This document shows positions 19,445 through 28,587 of a DNA stretch of 64,000 bases, piece after piece. Made by a program: the position numbers and the translations under genes. The stretch is taken from the NCBI RefSeq assembly GCF_003934165.1, contig NZ_RKST01000001.1, forward strand, positions 558,001-622,000, given 5' to 3'. Numbering within the stretch: the stretch's first letter is position 1; each line of letters starts with the position of its first letter. The notes under the pieces are model-generated. The model saw only the letters and a program-made list of their open reading frames with translations, made no database searches and was not told where the DNA came from. The DNA is from Borborobacter arsenicus. GTDB lineage: Bacteria; Pseudomonadota; Alphaproteobacteria; Rhizobiales; Rhizobiaceae.

Positions 19445-20362
19445 GTGAGCGCAATCTCGGCGACGGCAACGCAAAACTCCATGGGGGCGAAACAGTGGGG
19501 CCAGCTCTTCCTGCTCGGCGCCATCTGGGGTGGCTCGTTTTTCTTTGCCCGCATCGCGGTCGCCGAGATCCATCCATTCGCGCTGGTGCTGTTCCGGGTT
19601 TCGATCGCGGCAATTGCGCTGCATGTCTATCTTGGCTGGCGCGGCCCCTCCTTCCGGCTGGCCCTGCCTCACATCGGCAGCTTCTTCGTCCTGGCGCTGC
19701 TCAACAACGTCATTCCATTTTCGCTTATCTTCCTCGGGCAGACCGAACTCGGCGCCGGGCTGGCTGCCGTGCTCAATGCCACAACACCCTTCTGGACGAT
19801 GCTGATCGCCAATGCCGCCACGAGCGATGAAAAACTGTCCGTCAACAAGATCACCGGGATCGTGCTTGGCATTGCCGGAACCGCGGTCATGATCGGCCCC
19901 GGATTGCTGGCCAATATAGGCGGCCCCGTATGGGCGAAATTCGCCCTGATCGGCGCCGCTCTCTCCTATGGCCTGGCCAGTGTCTTCGCCAAGCGCTTCC
20001 AAAAGATCCCGCCAGCGGTCGTCGCCACCGGGCAGATGACGGCCGCCACCATCATCATGGTCCCGGTCGTTCTGCTGCTGAATGTCCCGCTCGATATTTT
20101 CAATATCAGTGCCACGGTGCAGGCCTCCGTTCTGGCACTGGCGCTGCTCTCCACCGCCTTTGCCTATATCCTGTTTTTCAACCTGCTCGGCTCGGCCGGC
20201 GCGACCAACACCTCGCTCGTCACTTTGATCGTGCCGGCAAGCGCCATTCTGCTTGGCATAGTCTTTTTGGGTGAGCGCCTTGACCTGTTCGAACTATGCG
20301 GATTCGGACTGATCGCGCTTGGGCTGGTGACCGTCGACGGGCGCCTGTTTCGGCGTCGCTGA
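19445..20362 (+). CDS. EamA/DMT-family transporter
   Basis: Inner-membrane drug/metabolite exporter family protein with ten predicted hydrophobic helices in two EamA repeats (about 18-140 and 160-300; IWGGSFFFARIAVAEIHPFALVLFR is split across helix 1-2). About 305 aa from a GTG at 19445 with AAGGGA upstream; an ATG at 19415 would add 10 residues and an ATG at 19484 would remove 13. The substrate is unknown. Its position divergent to the decarboxylase suggests polyamine or amine export as a possibility only. Confidence 0.85.
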   Translation: MSAISATATQNSMGAKQWGQLFLLGAIWGGSFFFARIAVAEIHPFALVLFRVSIAAIALHVYLGWRGPSFRLALPHIGSFFVLALLNNVIPFSLIFLGQTELGAGLAAVLNATTPFWTMLIANAATSDEKLSVNKITGIVLGIAGTAVMIGPGLLANIGGPVWAKFALIGAALSYGLASVFAKRFQKIPPAVVATGQMTAATIIMVPVVLLLNVPLDIFNISATVQASVLALALLSTAFAYILFFNLLGSAGATNTSLVTLIVPASAILLGIVFLGERLDLFELCGFGLIALGLVTVDGRLFRRR

Positions 20363-20556
20363 CGCAGATTTGACGTGATTCAGCCACAATTTATTCACAG
20401 GCGGCCGGCGCGTTTTTGGTAAATAATTTCAAAAGCTAATGCCCGGCCGGAGATTAAATTTCCGGTTCCGCTATCGCGATGCAATATGTTTTCCGCTTGC
20501 GTGTTGCATAAAGTCCCCTAGAATCCGCTGTCTAGCTCAACTTTAGGAGGCTACGC

Positions 20557-20643
20557 ATGGGACTTACACGGCCAGTCAACGCTTTGATGATTTGTGCTGC
20601 GTTCGCTTTTATCGGCGCCCTCATCATGGGAGTTCTTCCATAA
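20557..20643 (+). CDS. 28-residue predicted membrane peptide
   Basis: Short frame starting MGLTRPVNALMICA and ending in MGVLP, then TAA. It has TTAGGAGG 6 bp before the ATG and a strong intrinsic terminator 50 bp after the stop, so it looks like a complete small transcription unit. Residues 8-27 form one hydrophobic segment with a single Cys. No function can be inferred; similar one-helix peptides are often membrane-complex accessories. Confidence 0.7.
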   Translation: MGLTRPVNALMICAAFAFIGALIMGVLP

Positions 20644-20693
20644 AGCCACCGCGAGCAGTGGAGGACCAGAGCAATCTGGTTGAAGACAAGAAG

Positions 20694-20726
20694 AAAGGCC
20701 GGGCCCACACCCCGGCCTTTCTTTTT
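20694..20726 (+). terminator. Rho-independent terminator after the small membrane peptide
   Basis: Perfect 10-bp stem AAAGGCCGGG/CCCGGCCTTT with a 7-nt loop, followed by CTTTTT. Confidence 0.92.
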
Positions 20727-20727
20727 G

Positions 20728-20777
20728 GAGCATCGGACCGAAAAATAGTCACTGGTTTTCGGGTCATTCCGATGCTC
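20728..20777. repeat. Dispersed 50-bp palindrome
   Basis: Arms GAGCATCGGA (20728-20737) and TCCGATGCTC (20768-20777), with CCGAAAA and TTTTCGG inside. This pattern recurs between genes in Rhizobiales. It lies at the 3' end of metF on the other strand and may serve as its terminator. Confidence 0.6.
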
Positions 20778-20791
20778 GGGTTTGAGCTGCT

Positions 20792-21718
20792 CTAAGCGGC
20801 AGCCGATCCGGCCAAAGCCTTTTCGACCGGCGGATTGGCGCGAACACCGATCATGTGGCAGATCGCGACCACCAGGTCCGAGCGGTTCATCGTATAGAAA
20901 TGGAAATCGCTGACGCCGCGATCGACAAGGTCGAGCACCTGCTCGGCCGCGACCGCCGAAGCCACCAGCGCGTGGGTCTGCGGATCGTCCTCCAGCCCCT
21001 CGAAGCGCTCGGCAAGCCATGCCGGCACATGCGCGCCGGCACGCGAGGCAAAGCGCGCCACCTGGCCGAAATTATGCACCGGCTGGATGCCCGGCACGAT
21101 GGGGATATAGATGCCGGCCCGGCGCGCCCTTTCGACATAGCGCTCATAAAGATCATTGTCGAAAAAGAACTGGGTGATGGCGCGGGTGGCACCATTGTCG
21201 ACCTTGCGCTTCAGCATCTCGATATCGGTGGCGAAATCCGGGCTTTCGGGATGCTTTTCCGGATAGGCGGCAACGGAAATATCGAAATCGCCATGCGCCT
21301 TCAGGCCGGCGACAAGATCGGCGCCGTTATGGTAGCCACCCGGATGCGGCCGGTAGACCTCGCCGACACCCGATGCAGGATCGCCACGCAGGGCCACGAA
21401 GCGCGTGATGCCGATCGAGGCGAACTCGGCAATGACCGCGTTGACCTCCTCCTTCGACGCCCCGACGCAGGTCAGATGTGCGGCCGCTGGGATGCTCGTC
21501 TCGTTCAGGATCCGCTTGATCGTGCGGCCGGTGCGCTCGCGCGTCGAGCCCCCGGCGCCATAGGTCACCGAGACGAAATTCGGCTGCAAGGGCTCCAGCC
21601 GGGTCACGGTGTCCCACAGCCTTGCCTCCATCTCGTCGGTCTTCGGCGGGAAGAACTCGAAGGATACGCGGATTTTTGCCCCGATATCGGAGCGGCGGGA
21701 AAAGCCTAAGCTACTCAT
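20792..21718 (-). CDS. metF: 5,10-methylenetetrahydrofolate reductase MetF
   Basis: FAD enzyme that reduces methylene-THF to 5-methyl-THF, the methyl donor for methionine synthase. It has 308 aa: SFEFFPPK at about 19-26 with the conserved FFPPK, VTYGAGGSTR, THL-type AHLTCVGASKEEV, ALRGDP and FFFDN. It is translationally coupled to the ArsR/methyltransferase regulator: the stop TGA and the ATG share one base at 21718. That linkage suggests control by the SAM/SAH cycle. Confidence 0.96.
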   Translation of the reverse strand: MSSLGFSRRSDIGAKIRVSFEFFPPKTDEMEARLWDTVTRLEPLQPNFVSVTYGAGGSTRERTGRTIKRILNETSIPAAAHLTCVGASKEEVNAVIAEFASIGITRFVALRGDPASGVGEVYRPHPGGYHNGADLVAGLKAHGDFDISVAAYPEKHPESPDFATDIEMLKRKVDNGATRAITQFFFDNDLYERYVERARRAGIYIPIVPGIQPVHNFGQVARFASRAGAHVPAWLAERFEGLEDDPQTHALVASAVAAEQVLDLVDRGVSDFHFYTMNRSDLVVAICHMIGVRANPPVEKALAGSAAA

Positions 21719-22734
21719 CAGACGGTTTCCCTCTGTGTTGCATTGTTCTGGGATGGGTCGGCAATCAGCAGGCGGCGATCACGGCCAAGCCATAGCTTGA
21801 CCGTCAGGCCGCCCTGCACGCCGCTGCGGGGCTCGAAGTCCTGCGTCTCTTCCAGATCGAGGCCAGCTTCGGAAAACCATTCCGAAATCTGCCGATCCGA
21901 AAAACCAAGCCGCATATGCGCATGTTCCTCGCGCAGGAATTCCAGCGCATGCGGGGCGAAATCGACGATCACCAGCCGCCCGGACGGGCGCAGCAGGCGC
22001 GCCGCCTCCCGTATCGCCAGCGCCGGCTCGTCCAAATAGTGCAGCACCTGGTGCATGGTCACCAGATCGTAGGCGTCGCGGTCGGCCGGCGGCGCGAAGA
22101 TGTCGCCCTGCCGCACCTGCGCATTGGAAATGCCCGCCTTGTCGAGATTGGCGCGCGCCACCGCCAGCATCTCGCGCGACATGTCGATGCCAAGGCCGCG
22201 CCGATAAAGCGGCGCGAAGATTTCGAGCAAGCGCCCGGTGCCTGTGCCGAGGTCGAGCATGGACTGGAACGGCCGCTTGCCGACAAGCTTCAGCAACGCC
22301 GTCTCGACGGCACGATCGGGCACATGCAGCGACCGTATCTCGTCCCAGCTTGCCGCGTTGCGGCTGAAATATTCGGCCGCCCGCTCCTGCCGCCTGCGCT
22401 TGACGCTGGCGAGCCGTTCAAGATCGCGTTCAATCATCGGGTCGCCGTCATTGATCCGCGACACCAGCCCCTCGACGAAATCGCGCGCGGCGTCAGAATC
22501 GGAAATGCGGAAATAGGCCCAGGAGCCTTCCTGATAGCGCTCGATCAGCCCTGCTTCGAGCAGCAGCTTCAAATGACGCGAGACGCGTGGCTGCGACTGG
22601 TTTAGAATCTCGGTCAGATCCGATACCGTCAGATCGCCCCGGAAAAGCAGGGCGAGGATGCGCAAGCGGCTGGATTCGGCAGCCGCCTTCAACGTATCAA
22701 CCAGAGAGTCCAGAGTTACCCGCATGGGCGCCAT
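21718..22734 (-). CDS. ArsR-type HTH regulator fused to a SAM-dependent methyltransferase domain (SahR-like)
   Basis: Two-domain protein of 338 aa. Residues about 1-85 are an ArsR winged helix (ALLFRGDLTVSDLTEIL, QPRVSRHLKLL). Residues about 130-320 are a class I methyltransferase fold with LDLGTGTGRLLEIF as the SAM site. The same architecture and metF linkage are known for proteobacterial regulators of methionine metabolism (SahR type), where the methyltransferase fold is thought to sense SAM or SAH; function here is inferred. A palindrome at 22747-22768 lies directly upstream. The start could be 22725 rather than 22734; neither has a clear ribosome-binding site. Confidence 0.85.
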   Translation of the reverse strand: MAPMRVTLDSLVDTLKAAAESSRLRILALLFRGDLTVSDLTEILNQSQPRVSRHLKLLLEAGLIERYQEGSWAYFRISDSDAARDFVEGLVSRINDGDPMIERDLERLASVKRRRQERAAEYFSRNAASWDEIRSLHVPDRAVETALLKLVGKRPFQSMLDLGTGTGRLLEIFAPLYRRGLGIDMSREMLAVARANLDKAGISNAQVRQGDIFAPPADRDAYDLVTMHQVLHYLDEPALAIREAARLLRPSGRLVIVDFAPHALEFLREEHAHMRLGFSDRQISEWFSEAGLDLEETQDFEPRSGVQGGLTVKLWLGRDRRLLIADPSQNNATQRETV

Positions 22735-22746
22735 CGATTGTAAAAA

Positions 22747-22768
22747 GACATAAACATATCTTTATATC
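22747..22768 (-). promoter_or_regulatory. Candidate operator of the SahR-like regulator
   Basis: Plus-strand arms GACATAAA (22747-22754) and TTTATATC (22761-22768) are inverted with one mismatch around CATATC. The AT-rich palindrome stands out from the GC-rich surroundings and ends 13 bp before the regulator's ATG, where it would overlap the promoter. Confidence 0.6.
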
Positions 22769-22840
22769 GTATAGCCGATCTTTGCAATGGCGAATGTCGC
22801 ACACGGACCAGAAGATGGCGCAACAGCCGGAGAAGACACT

Positions 22841-23338
22841 ATGTTCGAAAAACGTGAGGGCGAGCGCGCCCTGGCCGAAGACCCCGCAATCTCGCCGGCG
22901 GACGGGCAGGTCGTCTTTATCGGCCGCATCCGTTCCGCGTGGAAGAAGCGGGAGGACTGCCCGAAGAACATGCGGGCAGCGCGAGAGAGAGGCGAACAGG
23001 CGACGATAGAGATCGCCCTGCCCTACCGCCCCGGCATCGACGGCCTGACGCGAGCGAGCCACGTCATCGTGCTCACCTGGTTTCACCACGCGCCGCGGAA
23101 TCTGATTGTTCAAAAACCACGCCATGCCACGGAAGCGAAAGGGGTTTTCGCCATCCGCTCTCCGGTTCGGCCCAATCCGATCGGCCTTCACATCGCCCGG
23201 CTGCTCGCCGTCGATGAGGAGACCGGCGTGCTGACGCTCGATGCGATGGATGCGCTCGACGGCACGCCTGTCATCGACATCAAGCCTTATATCCCCACGG
23301 TCGACGTCTTCGCCGATGCGAGCTTTGGCAAGGACTGA
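22841..23338 (+). CDS. trmO: tRNA (N6-threonylcarbamoyladenosine(37)-N6)-methyltransferase TrmO
   Basis: SAM-dependent tRNA modification enzyme (TsaA/YaeB family) that methylates t6A37 in Thr-tRNA. It has 165 aa. Conserved FIGRIRSAW near residue 30, RSPVRPNPIGLH at about 105-116 and DALDGTPVIDIKPY at about 136-149 are the family signatures. The ATG at 22841 follows GGAGAAG; the frame runs further upstream. It is divergent from the SahR-like gene. Confidence 0.92.
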   Translation: MFEKREGERALAEDPAISPADGQVVFIGRIRSAWKKREDCPKNMRAARERGEQATIEIALPYRPGIDGLTRASHVIVLTWFHHAPRNLIVQKPRHATEAKGVFAIRSPVRPNPIGLHIARLLAVDEETGVLTLDAMDALDGTPVIDIKPYIPTVDVFADASFGKD

Positions 23339-23347
23339 TTGCAACAC

Positions 23348-23677
23348 ATGATGAGGGGTTCGACCGGCCGCAAGCGAGCGGTTGCCAAGGCGCTGACGGC
23401 GCTCTTGCCTGCAGCGCCCTATATCGACATCGAGCAGATCCGCACCGATGCCAGCGCGCCGCATCTCAAGCCGCTGCCGCCGGCAATCGCCATCTGGCTG
23501 GCGACCGTCGCGCATGTGCGCCACCAGCATACGGATTACGAAAAGCTGCTCGACGAAGGTTACGACCGCGATTCCGCGCGCTTCTTCGTCATCGACCAGA
23601 TCAACAAGGTGCTGACTTCCTGGCGGGCCACCCGGCTGCTCGATCCTGATCTCGACGAGGAGCTGGGCCAAGACTGA
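23348..23677 (+). CDS. DUF2293 domain protein
   Basis: Protein of 109 aa (ATG 23348; a TTG at 23339 and an ATG at 23351 are also possible). It resembles the DUF2293 family: ALTALLPAAPYIDIEQIRTDA, WLATVAHVRHQHTDYEKLLDEGYDRDSARFF split over two helices. Function unknown. It begins 9 bp after trmO, probably in the same operon. Confidence 0.7.
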   Translation: MMRGSTGRKRAVAKALTALLPAAPYIDIEQIRTDASAPHLKPLPPAIAIWLATVAHVRHQHTDYEKLLDEGYDRDSARFFVIDQINKVLTSWRATRLLDPDLDEELGQD

Positions 23678-23749
23678 AGGGCCGATGGCGCTTCAGTCTG
23701 CCGCCTTCGCGGCTAGCTTACGGGCAAGTGATTCCTTGGGAGGATAGGA

Positions 23750-24715
23750 ATGAACCGGACTGCCAATGACGCAGGCTTGCCCATGGTCGAAAGCCGACAC
23801 ATCGACCGGCAGGCCTATCCCAGCGGCGTCGCCTATATGGACGGGCAATATCTGCCCATGTCCGAAGCCAAGATTTCCATCCTCGACTGGGGCTTTCTAC
23901 ATTCCGACGCCACCTATGACACGGTGCATGTGTGGAACGGCCGCTTCTTCCGCCTCGACCTGCATCTCGACCGCTTCTTCGGCAGCGTGGAGAAACTGCG
24001 CATGACACTGCCCTTCGACCGCAACCAAGTGGCTGAAATTCTGCACAATTGCACGGTATTGTCCGGCCATCGCGCCGCCTATGTCGAGATGATCTGCACG
24101 CGCGGCGTCTCGCCAACCTTCAGCCGCGACCCGCGCGATGCGGTCAATCGCTTCATGGCGTTTGCCATTCCCTTCGGCTCGGTCGCCAACAAGGAGCAGA
24201 TGCAACGCGGGCTCAACATCGCCATCAGCGACAAGGTGCGCATCCCGCCTTCATCCGTCGATCCGGCGATCAAGAACTATCACTGGCTCGATCTCGTGCG
24301 TGGGCTTTTCGACGGCTATGATCGCAACGCCGAAACGGCACTACTTGTAGACATAAACGGCAATGTCGCCGAAGGGCCGGGCTTCAACGTCTTTGCAGTC
24401 AAAGAGGGGAGGCTGACGACGCCTGCCTCCGGTGTCCTGCCCGGCATCACCAGACGGACGGTATTCGACCTTTGCCAGCGCCTCGGCCTGTCGGTTGCCG
24501 CGACCGATGTCAGCACAGCCGCACTTCGCGAAGCCGACGAGGTTTTCATCACCTCGACCGCTGGCGGCATCATGCCGGTCACCACCATCGATGGTGGGAA
24601 GGTGGGCGATGGCCGCGTCGGCCCTGTCACAACGCAACTAACCGAGCTTTACTGGCAGATGCATGAAGACCCGGAATGGTCGACGCCGGTGCGCTATCCC
24701 GCCCGGGCCGGATAA
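23750..24715 (+). CDS. Class IV aminotransferase (branched-chain/D-amino acid type)
   Basis: Fold-type IV PLP enzyme of 321 aa. DWGFLHSDATYDT near 46-58 and the PLP lysine K175 in AIKNYHWLD are characteristic; GNVAEGPGFNVF and TSTAGGIMPV are the other conserved blocks. It has GGGAGGATAGGA as a strong ribosome-binding site. The family covers BCAA, D-amino acid and aminodeoxychorismate-lyase activities; the sequence does not decide among them. Convergent with the KAS III-like gene. Confidence 0.85.
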   Translation: MNRTANDAGLPMVESRHIDRQAYPSGVAYMDGQYLPMSEAKISILDWGFLHSDATYDTVHVWNGRFFRLDLHLDRFFGSVEKLRMTLPFDRNQVAEILHNCTVLSGHRAAYVEMICTRGVSPTFSRDPRDAVNRFMAFAIPFGSVANKEQMQRGLNIAISDKVRIPPSSVDPAIKNYHWLDLVRGLFDGYDRNAETALLVDINGNVAEGPGFNVFAVKEGRLTTPASGVLPGITRRTVFDLCQRLGLSVAATDVSTAALREADEVFITSTAGGIMPVTTIDGGKVGDGRVGPVTTQLTELYWQMHEDPEWSTPVRYPARAG

Positions 24716-24731
24716 TGGTTCGGCTGCGCGG

Positions 24732-25856
24732 CTACATCATCCTGAGCAGCGCGCCGCCGATCGAATAGCCGGCCCCGAAGGCACAAAGCAGGCCATACTC
24801 GCCCGCCTTCATGTCGGCGTGATTTTCCTGGAAGGCGATGACGGCGCCCGCGCCGGCGGTGTTGCCGAGCCGGTCGAGAACCATGGGCGCCCGGTCATGG
24901 CCAACCTCATGGCCGAAGGCGAGCTTGAGGATCATCGCATTCATGCGCGCATTGGCCTGGTGTAGCCAGAAGCGACGGATATCGTCCGGCGTCAGCCCGC
25001 CATGCTCGGCCAGGAAATCCACGATGAAGCGATGGCCGGCGACGGTAACTTCCTTGAACACCTTGTTGCCGACCTGCTTGATCAGGTTGCCCTCCATGTC
25101 GACATTGTAAGGGTCTTCCTGCGCGGTGCGGGTCATATAGCCGAGATTGGTGCGGATATTGCTCGAAAGCTGCGTCCACATGCGCGTGTCGCGCACCTCG
25201 AAGCGACCGGGCCGGGTCTCGTTTTCCCCGATGGCTTCCACCACCATCGAGGCAGAGGCGTCACCGAATATGAAATGCGTCTGCCGGTCGCGGAAATTGA
25301 GATGGCCGGTGATGATTTCCGGCGTCGCCACCAGCACCCGCTTGTGAGCGCCCGAGCGCACCATGTTGATGGCAACATGCAGCCCGGCCAGTGCCGACGA
25401 GCAGCCAAGCCCCATATCGAAGCCGATGCCCGAGGTGCCCATCGCCTGCTGCATCTCGATGGCGATGGCCGGATAGGGCCGCTGGTGATGCGAGGCCGAG
25501 CAGATGATCAGGTCTATGTCGTGGGGCTCCAGCCTGGCATGGTCGAGCGCGCGCCGCGCCGATGCGATGCCGAATTCGGCTTCCAGCGACAGCGCATCGT
25601 CGGGCCGGGCGGGAATGCGCGGGGCCATGCGGGTCGGGTCGAGGATGCCTTCGCGTTCGATCACATGGCGCTTCTTGACGCCAGAGGCATGCAGGATGAA
25701 GGCTGGATCGGATTTGCGCAGCAATTCCTCGCCGGCCTGTTCCCGGCGCGCATTCTCGCGATCGACCCAGATATTGAAGCTCTCCACCAGTTCTTCATTG
25801 CTGATGGAGGCCTCGGGAATTTTCACGCCGATGCCGCTGATGATGACGCGATGCAT
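24732..25856 (-). CDS. Beta-ketoacyl-ACP synthase III-like enzyme
   Basis: FabH/thiolase-fold condensing enzyme of 374 aa, longer than housekeeping FabH (about 320). Active-site triad: C152 (GLGCSSA), H299 (WLHQANARMN) and N332 (GNTAGAG). An N-terminal insertion (about 30-50, DRENARREQAGEELLRKSD) is not in FabH and suggests a specialised chain initiation, as in long-chain or secondary metabolite synthesis. It is a single gene; 117 bp separate it from tam. Confidence 0.82.
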   Translation of the reverse strand: MHRVIISGIGVKIPEASISNEELVESFNIWVDRENARREQAGEELLRKSDPAFILHASGVKKRHVIEREGILDPTRMAPRIPARPDDALSLEAEFGIASARRALDHARLEPHDIDLIICSASHHQRPYPAIAIEMQQAMGTSGIGFDMGLGCSSALAGLHVAINMVRSGAHKRVLVATPEIITGHLNFRDRQTHFIFGDASASMVVEAIGENETRPGRFEVRDTRMWTQLSSNIRTNLGYMTRTAQEDPYNVDMEGNLIKQVGNKVFKEVTVAGHRFIVDFLAEHGGLTPDDIRRFWLHQANARMNAMILKLAFGHEVGHDRAPMVLDRLGNTAGAGAVIAFQENHADMKAGEYGLLCAFGAGYSIGGALLRMM

Positions 25857-25973
25857 ATTTATCGTCCCGGGTACACTATGCGGTCTGCTTGCGCCCCCTA
25901 CAGAAACGCGACTCGCATCATCACTGTTGCAGTGCAGCAGTTTACGTCAGCTTAACCACATTGCAAACGTCGC

Positions 25974-26741
25974 CTATCCCCGCTGCGCGACGATGAACAG
26001 GCGCGGAAAGCGCAACAACACCTTGCCGTTCTGTGCCGGCGGATAGGCCGAAGCGATTTTTGCCGTGTAGGCCGCAAGGAACGTCCGGCGCTCCTCATCA
26101 TCCAGTGGATCGACAAAAGGCTTCAGGCCGGTTGCCCGGACCCACTCCACGATCGCGGCGGCATCCGCCAGTGGATGATTGTAGAGCGTGTGCCAGATAT
26201 CCAGCCGTGCCGCATCCGACGACAGCAGATCGTAATAGGAGGCGACCGGCGGCAGCTTCTGGCGCGCCGCATTGGCAATCCTGGCCGCGAATGGCATGGA
26301 AGATGCCGTCTCACTCATCAGCCTGTGCGACGGCTCGTGGAGATTGTCCGGCATCTGCACTGCAAGCACGCCACCCGGCGCGAGCAGGCCGAACAGCCGC
26401 CTGAGAACCGCCTGATGGTTCGGCAGCCACTGGAACACCGCATTGGCGAAAATCACGTCGACCGGCTCGTCCGGCGTCCAGTGCTCGGCATCGGCGAGGC
26501 TGAATTTTGCCGATGGCAGGCGGCGCCTCGCCTCCTCGATCATCGCCGGCGAAGTGTCGAATCCGCTGAGCCGCGCCTGCGGCCAGCGCGCGGCCAAGAG
26601 TTCGGTCGAGTTGCCCGGCCCGCAGCCGACATCCACTACATGGCGCGGGTCTTGCAGCGGGATTTGCGCCAGCAGGTCGCGCGCAGGCCTGGTCCGCTCA
26701 TCCTCGAATTTCAGATAGAGCGAAGCGGACCAGTCTTTCAT
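25974..26741 (-). CDS. tam: Trans-aconitate 2-methyltransferase
   Basis: SAM-dependent cytosolic enzyme that methylates trans-aconitate, a side product of the TCA cycle. It has 255 aa: [20 protein letters not shown] at about 35-54 is the SAM motif; [12 protein letters not shown] and [11 protein letters not shown] are characteristic of Tam. It lies downstream of ettA on the same strand, with a strong terminator between. Confidence 0.9.
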   Translation of the reverse strand: MKDWSASLYLKFEDERTRPARDLLAQIPLQDPRHVVDVGCGPGNSTELLAARWPQARLSGFDTSPAMIEEARRRLPSAKFSLADAEHWTPDEPVDVIFANAVFQWLPNHQAVLRRLFGLLAPGGVLAVQMPDNLHEPSHRLMSETASSMPFAARIANAARQKLPPVASYYDLLSSDAARLDIWHTLYNHPLADAAAIVEWVRATGLKPFVDPLDDEERRTFLAAYTAKIASAYPPAQNGKVLLRFPRLFIVAQRG

Positions 26742-26767
26742 TGTCAGAACCCAGTCGGAAGGAGAAA

Positions 26768-26798
26768 CGAAAACGCCCCGCCTTGGTGGCGGGGCGTT
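26768..26798 (-). terminator. Rho-independent terminator of ettA
   Basis: AACGCCCCGCC (26772-26782) pairs with GGCGGGGCGTT (26788-26798), 11 bp with a 5-nt loop. On the minus strand it is followed by TTTTCG, 10 bp after the ettA stop. Confidence 0.9.
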
Positions 26799-26807
26799 GG
26801 TGAAGTC

Positions 26808-28457
26808 TTATCGCGTCAGCCGCTTGTAGGTCATGCGGTGCGGATTGGCCGCGTCGGGGCCGAGACGGCGGATCTTGTCCTTCTCGTAGTCCTCGAAATT
26901 GCCCTCGAACCACTCGACATGGCTGTCGCCCTCGAAGGCAAGGATATGGGTCGCCAGACGGTCGAGGAACATACGATCGTGGGAGATGATGACCGCGCAG
27001 CCGGCATAGCTTTCCAGCGCGTCCTCAAGTGCTGCCAGCGTTTCGGTGTCGAGGTCGTTGGTCGGTTCGTCGAGCAGCAGCACATTGCCGCCGGTCTTCA
27101 GCATCTTGGCAAGATGCACGCGGTTGCGCTGGCCGCCGGAGAGGTTGCCGACCTTCTGCTGCTGGTCGCCGCCCCGGAAGTTGAAGGACGAGCAATAGGC
27201 GCGCGTATTGGCGTCGTGCTTGCCGAGCTTGACCACTTCCGCGCCGCCGGAAATCTCTTCCCATACGGTCTTGTTGGGGTCGAGCGCATCGCGGCTCTGG
27301 TCGACATAGCCGAGCTTGACGGTCTCGCCGATGCGGATCGAGCCGCTATCGGGTTTTTCCTGCCCGGTAATCATCTTGAACAGCGTGGTCTTGCCGGCGC
27401 CGTTCGGGCCGATGACGCCGACGATGCCGCCGGGCGGCAGCTTGAAGGTCAGGTCCTCGATCAGCAACTGGTCGCCATAGCCCTTTGAGAGGCCTTCCAC
27501 CTCGATCACGACATTGCCCAGCCTCTCGCCATGCGGAATAACGATCTGGGTGTCGCTCGGGCGGCGCTTGTCGGCCTGCTCCAGCAGGTCCTCGAATGCC
27601 TTGATACGCGCCTTGGACTTGGTCTGGCGTGCCTTGGGGCTGGAGGCGATCCATTCGCGCTCGCGCGAAATCGCCCGCTGGCGCGCATCGTCCTCGCGGC
27701 CTTCCTGCTTGAGACGCTTGGCCTTGGCTTCCAGATAGGCGGTGTAGTTGCCTTCATAGGGAATGCCGCGGCCGCGGTCGAGTTCGAGGATCCAGCCGGT
27801 GACATTATCGAGGAAATAGCGGTCGTGGGTGATCAGTAGCACGGAGCCCTTATAGGCGCGCAGGTGCTTTTCCAGCCAGGCCGTGGTCTCGGCGTCGAGG
27901 TGGTTGGTCGGCTCGTCCAGCAGCAGCAGGTCGGGCTCTTCCAGCAGCAGGCGGCACAGCGCCACGCGGCGGCGCTCGCCACCCGACAGGTTGGTGACGT
28001 CGGCATCGCTCGGCGGACAGGCCAGCGCTTCCATCGCCATTTCGACCTGCTGTTCGAGGTCCCAAAGATTGAGCCGGTCCATCTCGTCCTGAAGATGGGC
28101 CGATTCGTCCGCCGTCTCGTCGGAGTAGTTCATCATCAGTTCGTTGTAGCGCTCGATGATGGCGGTCTTCTTCTTGACCCCGTCCATGACGTTTTCGAAG
28201 ACGGTCTTGGTCGGGTCGAGTTGCGGCTCCTGCGCCAGATAGCCGACGGTCGCGCCCTCGGCCAGCCAGGCTTCGCCGGAATATTCCTTATCGAGGCCGG
28301 CCATAATCTTGAGGATCGTCGACTTGCCGGCACCGTTGGGGCCCAGAATGCCGATCTTGGCGTCGGGATAGAAGGAAAGGTGGATGTTTTCCAGCACCTT
28401 CTTGGTGCCGTAGGCCTTGGTCAGGTCGGCCATATGATAAATGAACTGGCGTGCCAC
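26808..28457 (-). CDS. ettA: Energy-dependent translational throttle protein EttA (ABC-F)
   Basis: Soluble ABC-F ATPase that binds the ribosomal E site and gates translation with ATP/ADP ratio. It has 549 aa: two ABC domains, each with Walker A (GPNGAGKST at about 39-47; GPNGAGKTT at about 361-369) and signature LSGGERRR / LSGGQRNR. The interdomain linker (about 240-320, ISREREWIASSPKARQTKSKAR) is the P-site tRNA interaction motif. No transmembrane part. It is monocistronic with its own terminator. Confidence 0.95.
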   Translation of the reverse strand: MARQFIYHMADLTKAYGTKKVLENIHLSFYPDAKIGILGPNGAGKSTILKIMAGLDKEYSGEAWLAEGATVGYLAQEPQLDPTKTVFENVMDGVKKKTAIIERYNELMMNYSDETADESAHLQDEMDRLNLWDLEQQVEMAMEALACPPSDADVTNLSGGERRRVALCRLLLEEPDLLLLDEPTNHLDAETTAWLEKHLRAYKGSVLLITHDRYFLDNVTGWILELDRGRGIPYEGNYTAYLEAKAKRLKQEGREDDARQRAISREREWIASSPKARQTKSKARIKAFEDLLEQADKRRPSDTQIVIPHGERLGNVVIEVEGLSKGYGDQLLIEDLTFKLPPGGIVGVIGPNGAGKTTLFKMITGQEKPDSGSIRIGETVKLGYVDQSRDALDPNKTVWEEISGGAEVVKLGKHDANTRAYCSSFNFRGGDQQQKVGNLSGGQRNRVHLAKMLKTGGNVLLLDEPTNDLDTETLAALEDALESYAGCAVIISHDRMFLDRLATHILAFEGDSHVEWFEGNFEDYEKDKIRRLGPDAANPHRMTYKRLTR

Positions 28458-28587
28458 GCTTGGCTTTCCTATCGAAGTTTACGGAAGTTGCGGGCTATGT
28501 AGGCGATACGGGCGATAACGGCAACGTCTTTCGCAGGGACGACCCTGCATTGGCCGGTACGTTGAACGCGCCGGACAGGGGATCACT

